NCBI GenBank assembly: GCA_046715035.1 | Contig: JBKJZR010000293.1 | Coordinates: forward strand, 1 to 5,336 | DNA: 5,336 bases | Reading direction: 5' to 3' | DNA from: PALSA-1004 sp046715035 | GTDB lineage: Bacteria; Pseudomonadota; Gammaproteobacteria; Burkholderiales; SG8-41 | Shown: positions 1 through 5,292 of the stretch, piece by piece | Layout: each line of letters begins with the position of its first letter | Numbering within the stretch: the first letter of the stretch is position 1 | Notes under the pieces: generated by a model | Told to the model about the DNA's origin: nothing | Seen by the model: only the letters and a program-made list of their open reading frames with translations | Database searches by the model: none | Position numbers and translations under genes: made by a program

Positions 1-1071
1 CGGGAAAGCCCGTGGGTGTCGGCTTTGCTCGGCAGCTGTTACGGATCGTCCACCTGGTACGCTGCCATGTCGGACTTTGTCGTAATGCGCAAGGGTTCGA
101 CGATGGCGATGGCAAGCGCGCGCGTGACCTCGGGCGCGATCGGGCGCCCCATCGAGCCCGAGGATCTCGGGGGCTGGCGCGTGCATGCGGAAAAGAGCGG
201 GATGGTAGACCTGGCCGTGGACACGGACCAGCAGGCCCTCGATGCCGACAGACGATTCCTGTCATATATCCACTCGCATCGCAACGCGCTGCCTACGGAG
301 GCGCCAGTGCCGCCCGGCTCGGACGAAGCATGCAGCAGGATGCTGGAGATCGTGCCCGAGTCCAGAGCCAAGGTTTACGACGTACGCAAAGTCGTCGCCG
401 CCATCGTCGATCTCGGCACCCCGTTCGAGATCAAGGCCCGCTTCGGCCGCTCCGTCGTAACGTCGCTCGCACGGTTGAACGGCAGGACCGTGGGCATTAT
501 TGCCAACAACCCGCTGCACAAGGGCGGCGCACTCGATGTCGATGCATGCAACAAGGCGACCAGCTTCATGGTGCTGTGCGATTCCTTCAATGTGCCATTG
601 ATCTTTCTCGTCGATGTGCCGGGCTTCCTCATCGGCCCCGAGGGCGAGGTGCGCGGCGCGGCCGCGAAAGTCATCAACTGGATGAACGCGATGACCCAGG
701 TGACCGTGCCCAAGCTGGCGGTCATCATGCGCAAGAGCTATGGGCAGGCGTATATCAACATGGCTGGCGGTCGCAATGCAGACGAGGTCGCCATTTGGCC
801 CACCGCGGATCTCGGATTCATGGACCCCCGGGTCGGCGCTCACGTGCTCGGCGCCGGCAAGCAGGCGGATGCGCAGCAGCGCGACGAGACGATAGAGCGC
901 ATCAGCCAGGACACCAGCGCCTGGGAGCTCGCGGAGCTCTACGAGGCGCAATCGGTGCTCGATCCCCGGGATACGCGGCAGTACCTGATCCGCACACTGG
1001 AGGTGCACCGCCAGCGGCTCAGCGGCGGCCTGAGCGAACACCGGTTGCGCAATTGGCCGACGGGCTTTTGA
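1..1071 (+). CDS. Acyl-CoA carboxylase carboxyltransferase subunit (PccB/AccD-like), N-terminus cut by window edge
   Basis: This is the carboxyltransferase (beta) subunit of a biotin-dependent acyl-CoA carboxylase, which moves CO2 from carboxybiotin to the alpha carbon of an acyl-CoA in the cytoplasm. The frame is open from base 1 and gives 356 residues. Family members are usually about 510-540 residues, so roughly 150-180 are missing upstream. Residues below are numbered from base 1. The crotonase-fold N-half ends with SPWVSALLGSCYGSSTWYAA (3-22), then SDFVVM (24-29) and EDLGG (54-58). The C-half has IVPESR (117-122), YDVR (126-129), GRTVGIIANNP (161-171), GGALD (175-179), LVDVPGF (203-209), VPK (236-238), RKSYGQAY (244-251) and the AIWP segment (264-267). 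These match propionyl-/acetyl-CoA carboxylase beta chains closely. Two loop glycines of the usual GG/GGAY motifs are Ser16 and Gln249, and Ile252 follows the AY. The biotin carboxylase and BCCP partners are not visible and may lie upstream. The acyl-CoA substrate cannot be fixed; a methylcrotonyl- or geranyl-CoA type is less likely but possible. The family call is firm. Confidence 0.93.
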   Translation, partial: RESPWVSALLGSCYGSSTWYAAMSDFVVMRKGSTMAMASARVTSGAIGRPIEPEDLGGWRVHAEKSGMVDLAVDTDQQALDADRRFLSYIHSHRNALPTEAPVPPGSDEACSRMLEIVPESRAKVYDVRKVVAAIVDLGTPFEIKARFGRSVVTSLARLNGRTVGIIANNPLHKGGALDVDACNKATSFMVLCDSFNVPLIFLVDVPGFLIGPEGEVRGAAAKVINWMNAMTQVTVPKLAVIMRKSYGQAYINMAGGRNADEVAIWPTADLGFMDPRVGAHVLGAGKQADAQQRDETIERISQDTSAWELAELYEAQSVLDPRDTRQYLIRTLEVHRQRLSGGLSEHRLRNWPTGF

Positions 1072-1077
1072 CCGGTC

Positions 1078-1093
1078 GAGCGTGTGATCGCTC
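1078..1093 (+). terminator. Small hairpin just after the carboxyltransferase stop, weak terminator candidate
   Basis: GAGCG (1078-1082) and CGCTC (1089-1093) form a perfect 5-bp stem with a 6-base loop, starting 6 bases after the TGA at 1069-1071. No T-tract follows (the next bases are CAGCGAATC), so it does not meet the criteria for an intrinsic terminator. It could be a weak pause site, an mRNA 3'-end stabiliser or chance. If it does not terminate, the carboxyltransferase and the Bug gene could share a transcript. Confidence 0.22.
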
Positions 1094-1112
1094 CAGCGAA
1101 TCAAAATTGCAG

Positions 1113-1141
1113 CCGCATGAGTGCACACCGTATGCCGCATG
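1113..1141 (+). repeat. Direct repeat CCGCATG x2, 22 bp apart, upstream of the Bug gene
   Basis: CCGCATG occurs at 1113-1119 and again at 1135-1141. The 22-bp centre-to-centre spacing is about two helical turns, so a protein bound to both copies would sit on the same DNA face. The pair lies 36-64 bases before the ATG of the Bug receptor, where a local operator could be. The second copy also contains the palindrome GCATGC (1137-1142). With a 7-bp unit in GC-rich DNA this may be coincidence. No convincing sigma-70 promoter was seen beside it. Confidence 0.25.
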
Positions 1142-1165
1142 CGAGGGGTCGCCAAACCAGACCAC

Positions 1166-1173
1166 AAAGGAGG
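1166..1173 (+). promoter_or_regulatory. Strong Shine-Dalgarno sequence (AAAGGAGG) for the Bug receptor
   Basis: AAAGGAGG is a near-perfect anti-16S match that ends three bases before the ATG at 1177. It is the best ribosome-binding site in the window and decides the start. Upstream in-frame starts (for example 1084) would give an N-terminal extension of 31 residues that is basic and not signal-like, placed before a proper signal peptide. The spacing is somewhat short, but the match is strong enough to suggest efficient translation, as expected for an abundant binding protein. Confidence 0.8.
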
Positions 1174-1176
1174 ACT

Positions 1177-2217
1177 ATGAACGATTCAGTACGCCGGCCC
1201 CCTGCGCGCCGGTTTGCGTACCTCCGGACGGTATGCGAGCGCGGGTTTCTGGGCGCAGCAGCGGCGGCGATTCTGTCGGTTACCGTGGTCAATCCGGGCG
1301 CCGCGCAGACGAAGTCAGCCTATCCGACCAAGCCGGTGCGTTATCTGATCCCGTTCGCGGTCGGCGGCACCAACGACATCGTGGGGCGCATCGTCGCACA
1401 GAAGCTTTCCGAACTGTTTGGCCAACAGGTGGTGGTGGACAATCGCGGCGGTGCCGGTGGCACGCTGGCCGCCGAAGTCGTCGCCCACGCGGCGCCTGAC
1501 GGCTACACGATCCTGCAGGGGAATCCCGGGCCGAGCACGATCGCCGCCAGCCTGACGCGCAATCTTGCCTACGACCCGGTCAGGGACTTTGCCCCGGTCA
1601 CGCTGGTATCCGTAGCGCCGCTGGTGCTCGTGGTGCATCCTTCGCTGCCGGCCAGGAACGTAAAGGAGTTCATAGCGCTGGCGAAATCGAAACCGGGACG
1701 CTTCAATTATGCGACATCGAGCCAGGGATCGATCAACCACCTCGCGATGGAACTGCTGCAGGAGGCGGCCGGTATCGAGGTGTTGCATGTTCCGTACAAG
1801 GGAACCGGCGCGGCGATGACGGACCTGCTCGCGGGCCAGATTCAGATGACTCTGGCCGGGATTCCGCCGGTCCAGGAGTTTCTCAATACGGGCCGGCTGC
1901 GCGCATTGGCGGTGAGTGGCGCCAAGCGCGCCGAGCTGCTGCCGGAGACGCCGTCCTTCGTCGAGCTCGGGTATCGGGACGTCGAAGCCTATACCTGGAC
2001 CGGGTTGTTGCTGCCCAGCCGGACGCCGTCGGGCATCGTCACCCGCTGGCACACCGAAACCGTGAAGGTGTTGCGGGAGCCCGCAGTGAGAGAGCGCTTC
2101 CGCGCGCTCGGCGTAGAGCCGGTGGGCAACACCCCCGCGGAGTTCGCGGTTTTCCTGAAGGACGAGACTGCAAAGTGGGCGCGCGCAGTGAAAAAGGCAG
2201 GAATCAATCTGAATTGA
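1177..2217 (+). CDS. Bug-family (TctC-like) tripartite tricarboxylate transporter solute-binding protein
   Basis: This is a periplasmic receptor of the tripartite tricarboxylate transporter type, which binds a small carboxylate or related ligand and delivers it to a TctA/TctB membrane pair. The product is 346 residues, slightly above the usual 320-330 because of a long leader. The signal peptide has a basic n-region (Arg6, 7, 11, 12, 17, 22), a hydrophobic core at about 23-38 and a likely cleavage after GAA (41-43). RRFAYL is not a good Tat motif, and Cys20 is not in a lipobox. Mature hallmarks are YPTKPV (49-54), the ligand loop PFAVGGTNDIVGR (59-71, Asp67), DNRGGAGG (88-95), APDGYT (106-111), YDPVRDFAPV (132-141), NYATSSQGS (177-185) and VPYKG (205-209). 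Start chosen from the AAAGGAGG at 1166-1173. TctA and TctB are not adjacent; such orphan receptors are common in Burkholderiales, so ligand and membrane partner are unknown. Its last 43 bases overlap the next gene if that starts at GTG 2175. The family call is very secure. Confidence 0.95.
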   Translation: MNDSVRRPPARRFAYLRTVCERGFLGAAAAAILSVTVVNPGAAQTKSAYPTKPVRYLIPFAVGGTNDIVGRIVAQKLSELFGQQVVVDNRGGAGGTLAAEVVAHAAPDGYTILQGNPGPSTIAASLTRNLAYDPVRDFAPVTLVSVAPLVLVVHPSLPARNVKEFIALAKSKPGRFNYATSSQGSINHLAMELLQEAAGIEVLHVPYKGTGAAMTDLLAGQIQMTLAGIPPVQEFLNTGRLRALAVSGAKRAELLPETPSFVELGYRDVEAYTWTGLLLPSRTPSGIVTRWHTETVKVLREPAVRERFRALGVEPVGNTPAEFAVFLKDETAKWARAVKKAGINLN

Positions 2218-3704
2218 GCGCCGCGGGAACGCCTTCCGCCGGGGCAACGCCGCTCGCTATCCTGGAGCGCTTCGCGCCGCTGTTCAGCCCGCGCTCGATT
2301 GCGGTCGTCGGCGCATCGGCAAGTGCGACAGCCGCCGGCAATGCTTTTATCCGCCTCGAACTGGAGTTCGGCTACACCGGCAGCATCTATCCGATTCATC
2401 CGAGCGCGCAGGCGATCAGCGGCCTGCGCGCCTATCCGTCGATAGCCGACGTGCCCGGGCAGATCGACTATGCGTACGTCGCGGTTGCGGCCCACCAGGT
2501 GCTGGACGTCATTGCGTCGATGGCAGGCCGCGTGCGCTTTGCGCAGGTGATCTCGAGCGGCTTCGGCGAAGTTGCGGGCGGCGCGGAGCGCGAACAGGCG
2601 CTGCTCGCCGTGGCGCGGCGCGGCAACGTGCGGGTGATCGGGCCGAATTGTCTCGGGACGTATTCGCCGCGCGGACGCGTGACGTTCACAGAACGTTTGC
2701 CGCAGGAGCCCGGCCGCATCGGCATCGTTTCGCAGAGCGGCGGGCTGTCGGTCGACATCGTCCTGCGCGGGAAATCGCGCGGCCTGCGCTTCCGCGGGCT
2801 GGTCAGCATCGGCAACGGTGTCGATCTAGGCACGGCGGAGCTGCTCGAATACTATCTGGCCGACCCCGAAACCGCGGTCATCGGGCTGTATCTGGAGAGC
2901 GCGCGCGACGGCCGCAGGCTGTTCGACGTGCTGCGCCAGGCGCGCGCCGCCAAGCCGGTGGTGATCCTCAGGGGCGGGCGTACGCGCCAGGGCACGCAGG
3001 CCGCTGTTTCGCACACCGGTGCCCTGGCTGCCGATCAGCGGGTATGGGCGGCCTTCGCGAAGCAGACCGGCTGCATTTTCACCCTGACGCTCGACCAGTT
3101 CATCGACGTGCTGCTTGCTTTCCAGATGCTGGAGCCGCGAGTCGCGCGCCCCACCCGTCGCATCGCGCTGTTCGGCAACGGCGGCGGCACGAGCGTGCTC
3201 GCCGCCGATTGTTTTGCCGAGGCGGGGCTCGACGTGTCTGCGTTCGAGCCGGCAGTGCAAGCGACGCTCGCAGCGCTGCGCCTGCCCGCGGGCTCGAGCG
3301 TCGCCAATCCGATCGACATGCCCGCGAGCGCGCTCGAGAAAGAGGGGGGGCGCATTGCCGAGCGTGTGCTCGAAGCCGTCTTCGCCGAAGCGCGGCCGGA
3401 TGCGCTGGTGCTGCATCTGAACGTGACGGCGATCCTCAACCGTGACGCTGATCTGCTCGGCAATCTCATCAATGCAGTAAAGCGGGTGCAGTCGAGATAT
3501 CCGGGGCGCGCTCACGTCATGTTGGCGCTGCGTTCCGACGGCGAGCCCGAGGTCGAGGAAAAGAAGCGCGCCTACCGCCAGCAGCTACTGTCGGCGGGCA
3601 TCCCGGTCTTCGATGAAATGCTGCAGAGCGCGCAGGCGCTCGCTGCCGTATGTGAGTTCGAGCGTTTCAGTCACCGGAGCCATGTCGCGGACTCCGTCGC
3701 GTGA
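2175..3704 (+). CDS. NDP-forming acyl-CoA ligase, alpha-type (CoA-binding plus succinyl-CoA-ligase-like domains, no ATP-grasp)
   Basis: This belongs to the acetate-CoA ligase (ADP-forming) / succinyl-CoA synthetase superfamily, which interconverts acyl-CoA + NDP + Pi and acid + CoA + NTP through a phosphohistidine. In the 509-residue frame the Rossmann CoA-binding domain spans about 34-165, with SPRSIAVVGAS (38-48) and IGPNCLG (155-161). The first ligase domain (about 180-315) has IGIVSQSGG (182-190), NGVDLGTAELLEYY (214-227) and SHTGALA (279-285), whose His280 matches the phosphorylated His of the family. The second ligase domain (about 325-500) has FGNGGGTSVLAAD (333-345) and NPIDM (378-382). 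The ATP-grasp (beta) domain is absent and the frame stops at 3704, so this is a stand-alone alpha subunit; no beta gene lies beside it in the window. Start is uncertain: GTG 2175 (AAGGA at 2158-2162) overlaps the Bug gene by 43 bases, while TTG 2214 overlaps its TGA as TTGA and has GGCAGGA at 2196-2202. Either leaves all domains intact. The acid substrate is unknown. Confidence 0.9.
   Translation: MGARSEKGRNQSELSAAGTPSAGATPLAILERFAPLFSPRSIAVVGASASATAAGNAFIRLELEFGYTGSIYPIHPSAQAISGLRAYPSIADVPGQIDYAYVAVAAHQVLDVIASMAGRVRFAQVISSGFGEVAGGAEREQALLAVARRGNVRVIGPNCLGTYSPRGRVTFTERLPQEPGRIGIVSQSGGLSVDIVLRGKSRGLRFRGLVSIGNGVDLGTAELLEYYLADPETAVIGLYLESARDGRRLFDVLRQARAAKPVVILRGGRTRQGTQAAVSHTGALAADQRVWAAFAKQTGCIFTLTLDQFIDVLLAFQMLEPRVARPTRRIALFGNGGGTSVLAADCFAEAGLDVSAFEPAVQATLAALRLPAGSSVANPIDMPASALEKEGGRIAERVLEAVFAEARPDALVLHLNVTAILNRDADLLGNLINAVKRVQSRYPGRAHVMLALRSDGEPEVEEKKRAYRQQLLSAGIPVFDEMLQSAQALAAVCEFERFSHRSHVADSVA
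2195..2217 (+). promoter_or_regulatory. Possible alternative start with translational coupling: AGGCAGGA ... TTGA
   Basis: AGGCAGGA (2195-2202) sits 11 bases before TTG (2214-2216), which overlaps the Bug gene's TGA (2215-2217) in the four-base arrangement TTGA. This is the rare-start version of the common ATGA stop-start overlap. It would couple ligase translation to ribosomes finishing the receptor. The TTG start would shorten the ligase leader by 13 residues, leaving about 24 before the conserved SPRSIAVVGAS, closer to the short leader usual in the family. The competing GTG at 2175 has an AAGGA 12 bases upstream, so the sequence alone does not settle the choice. Confidence 0.45.
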
Positions 3705-3717
3705 TGCATCGTCACGC
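3699..3717. terminator. Hairpin spanning both convergent stop codons, bidirectional terminator candidate without T-tract
   Basis: GCGTGA (3699-3704) pairs with TCACGC (3712-3717), and the stem continues through T3705-G3711 (wobble in the + strand RNA) and G3706-C3710 around a CAT loop (3707-3709). The + strand TGA (3702-3704) pairs with the complement of the - strand TGA (3712-3714), so both stops lie inside the stem. With only 7 bases between the genes there is no other room for a shared terminator. No T-run follows on either strand, so a classic intrinsic terminator is not supported. A pause, a 3'-end protection element or chance remain possible. Confidence 0.35.
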
Positions 3718-5292
3718 CACTTCCAGCGTGCGCTCGTGCGGCGAGGCGCCCCACGGAGCCAGCTCGGCGGCCTGCCGGCCGGCAATGCGTCCCGTGATCA
3801 GGCACTCCGACAGATTGCCGCCGCACAGGTAGAGGTGACCCCAGATGCTGCCGAGCTCCCCTGCTTCATACAGGCGCGGGATCGGTTCGCGGAACGGGTT
3901 CAGCACACGCTGGCGCGTATCGTGCACGGGTCCGCCCTGAGTGTTGGAAACGATGGGCCAGACCTCGCCGAAATAGAACGGCGGCGACTTGATGGGGGCC
4001 ATGGTGGCGGCGAGCCGGCCGAAGTCGTCGTCCGCTCCGTCCGCGCAATGGGAATTCCAACGGTCCAGCGTGGCTTTCAACACGGTTGCGTCGACTTTCA
4101 TCTTGGCCGCAAGCTCAGCGATCGACTCCGCTTTCTGCAGCAGGCCCGTCCCGACTTCCTTGAGATTATCGTCGCTCCAGGCGTAATACTTTGCGGCGCG
4201 ATCGTTGCATATCATCTCCGCCAGCGGGTACATCTTGCGTCCTTCCTCGTCGATGAGCGCATAGGCAGGCACATACGGAAAAGTCTGGGTGACCGGATCG
4301 AATGCATGCAGCGGCCGGTGGCCCGTATCCTGGACGTAAGGCGGGCATTCGTGCATGAACCGGCGGCCGGCCTTGTCGAGCAGGATCCACGACATTTGCA
4401 CGTCGGGTTGCTTGCTCCCCGGTGTCCACTGGGGCAATCGCCGCATGCGCAGGCCCACTGGATAAGCGGGATCGGGATGACGGAAACCGAATGAGCCGTG
4501 AAAATGCCACATGTGCCACAGGTCTGCACCGGCTTGCATGGCCATGCGTATCCCGTCTCCGGTGTTGCCACGGCTTGCCACCGGCAATACCGGGCTCAAG
4601 TTCCAGTACTGCCGTTGCATCGCGTGATCGGCCTCGAAGCCGCCGCACGCGAGTATCACCCCGCGCCGGGCCTTGCTCCTGCGCTGCCCTCCCGCGTGTG
4701 TGCTGATCACCCCGGCGACCTCGCCCCCGGCGTTGGTGATCAGGCGCTGCGCCGCACTGCCCAGACGTACGTCTATGGGTCGCCGGTCGACATTGTCCTG
4801 CATCACCTTGAACAGGTTCGCGCCCTTGCGCAGCCCGTGCCCTTGGGGATAGTCCCGCGCCGCATCGAAGCCGGGGACCGCTTCGACTTCCAAATACTGG
4901 AAGGTCCCAAAGCCGGGGAAGGGGTAGTTGCCCTCGCGGTCGACCGTCGCCAGCTGCGCCCGGTTGATGGTGGCAAGCTCGCGAACGTACGCATCCAGCG
5001 TGGTCATCCCGCGTGCGAATACTTCCAGCACATCATCCGGTGTGGTCCCGGCATTCGTTGCGCGCAAATAGGCGTAAGCGTCCTCGAAGCTTTTGGCAAT
5101 GCGCACTCCGCCGCCGGCGCAGATCGAGATGCCGCCGGGGTCCGGCATTTTTTCGAGCAGCAGCACGCGCGCACCCGCGTCGCTGGCCTCGATCGCTGCC
5201 GCCGCTCCCGCGAAGCCGTAACCCACGACGATGACGTCGTACGCTTCGTCGAACGAATCGACACGCGAGGGCTGCGGTTCAGCGGGGGTCAT
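3712..5292 (-). CDS. FAD-dependent oxidoreductase, fumarate reductase / 3-ketosteroid dehydrogenase flavoprotein superfamily
   Basis: This is a soluble FAD-binding (FAD_binding_2-type) oxidoreductase of 526 residues, within the usual 460-570 range for single-domain members. Family enzymes oxidise or reduce C-C bonds next to a carbonyl or carboxylate. Visible motifs are the dinucleotide fold DVIVVGYGFAG (19-29), the ribose-binding acid Glu47 in LLLEK, the PGGIS segment (52-56) with a glycine run to 62, ACGGFE (215-220), RGNTGDG (241-247), NTQGGPVHDT (450-459), YEAGELGS (475-482), GGNLSE (491-496) and GRIAG (501-505), which close the FAD site. There is no signal peptide, heme-binding CXXCH or FMN-attachment domain, so it is not a periplasmic flavocytochrome; it is probably cytoplasmic. 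The His of the fumarate reductase HxTxGG-type motif appears replaced by Asn450/Gln452, so fumarate is an unlikely substrate. A His/Trp/Met-rich segment (259-265) may line the active site. ATG 5292 is preceded by AGGGAA at a spacing of about 9 bases. The gene converges on the ligase gene and is not in its operon. Substrate unknown. Confidence 0.92.
   Translation of the reverse strand: MTPAEPQPSRVDSFDEAYDVIVVGYGFAGAAAAIEASDAGARVLLLEKMPDPGGISICAGGGVRIAKSFEDAYAYLRATNAGTTPDDVLEVFARGMTTLDAYVRELATINRAQLATVDREGNYPFPGFGTFQYLEVEAVPGFDAARDYPQGHGLRKGANLFKVMQDNVDRRPIDVRLGSAAQRLITNAGGEVAGVISTHAGGQRRSKARRGVILACGGFEADHAMQRQYWNLSPVLPVASRGNTGDGIRMAMQAGADLWHMWHFHGSFGFRHPDPAYPVGLRMRRLPQWTPGSKQPDVQMSWILLDKAGRRFMHECPPYVQDTGHRPLHAFDPVTQTFPYVPAYALIDEEGRKMYPLAEMICNDRAAKYYAWSDDNLKEVGTGLLQKAESIAELAAKMKVDATVLKATLDRWNSHCADGADDDFGRLAATMAPIKSPPFYFGEVWPIVSNTQGGPVHDTRQRVLNPFREPIPRLYEAGELGSIWGHLYLCGGNLSECLITGRIAGRQAAELAPWGASPHERTLEVA

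Noticed and set aside
923..940. Tandem GAGCTC repeats
   Set aside because: They encode Glu-Leu-Ala-Glu-Leu in the carboxyltransferase helix; an ordinary codon coincidence.
1107..1136. Possible sigma-70 promoter (TTGCAG, 18 bases, TATGCC) before the Bug gene
   Set aside because: Only three of six bases match at each element, which is about what a scan of this region gives by chance.
262..1167. 301-codon - strand open frame opposite the carboxyltransferase
   Set aside because: It is antisense to a strongly conserved gene, rich in Arg/His/Ala, and has no recognisable domain or convincing ribosome-binding site.
1207..1230. Twin-arginine (Tat) signal in the Bug leader (ARRFAYL)
   Set aside because: Residues after the RR do not fit S/T-R-R-x-F-L-K, and Bug proteins are normally Sec-exported; a Sec signal with a long basic n-region fits better.
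12..1499. 495-codon + strand open frame overlapping the carboxyltransferase and the start of the Bug gene
   Set aside because: It runs in another frame through two clearly recognisable genes, and its product is Arg/Gly/Ala/His-rich with no family motif. Long shadow frames are expected at this GC content.
1315..2247. 310-codon - strand open frame opposite the Bug gene
   Set aside because: The low-complexity Arg-rich product mirrors the coding pattern of the Bug gene; no family features.
2648..3445. 265-codon + strand frame inside the ligase gene
   Set aside because: It is out of frame with a ligase whose motifs are continuous across the whole stretch, so it is neither a frameshift nor a second gene.
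3773..3784. Perfect 12-bp palindrome TGCCGGCCGGCA
   Set aside because: It encodes the conserved IAGRQ part of the flavoprotein's C-terminal FAD motif (503-507); coding and GC bias explain it.
3613..4494. 293-codon + strand open frame running from the ligase end into the flavoprotein region
   Set aside because: It is antisense to the FAD-site and substrate-domain motifs of the flavoprotein and resembles no known family.
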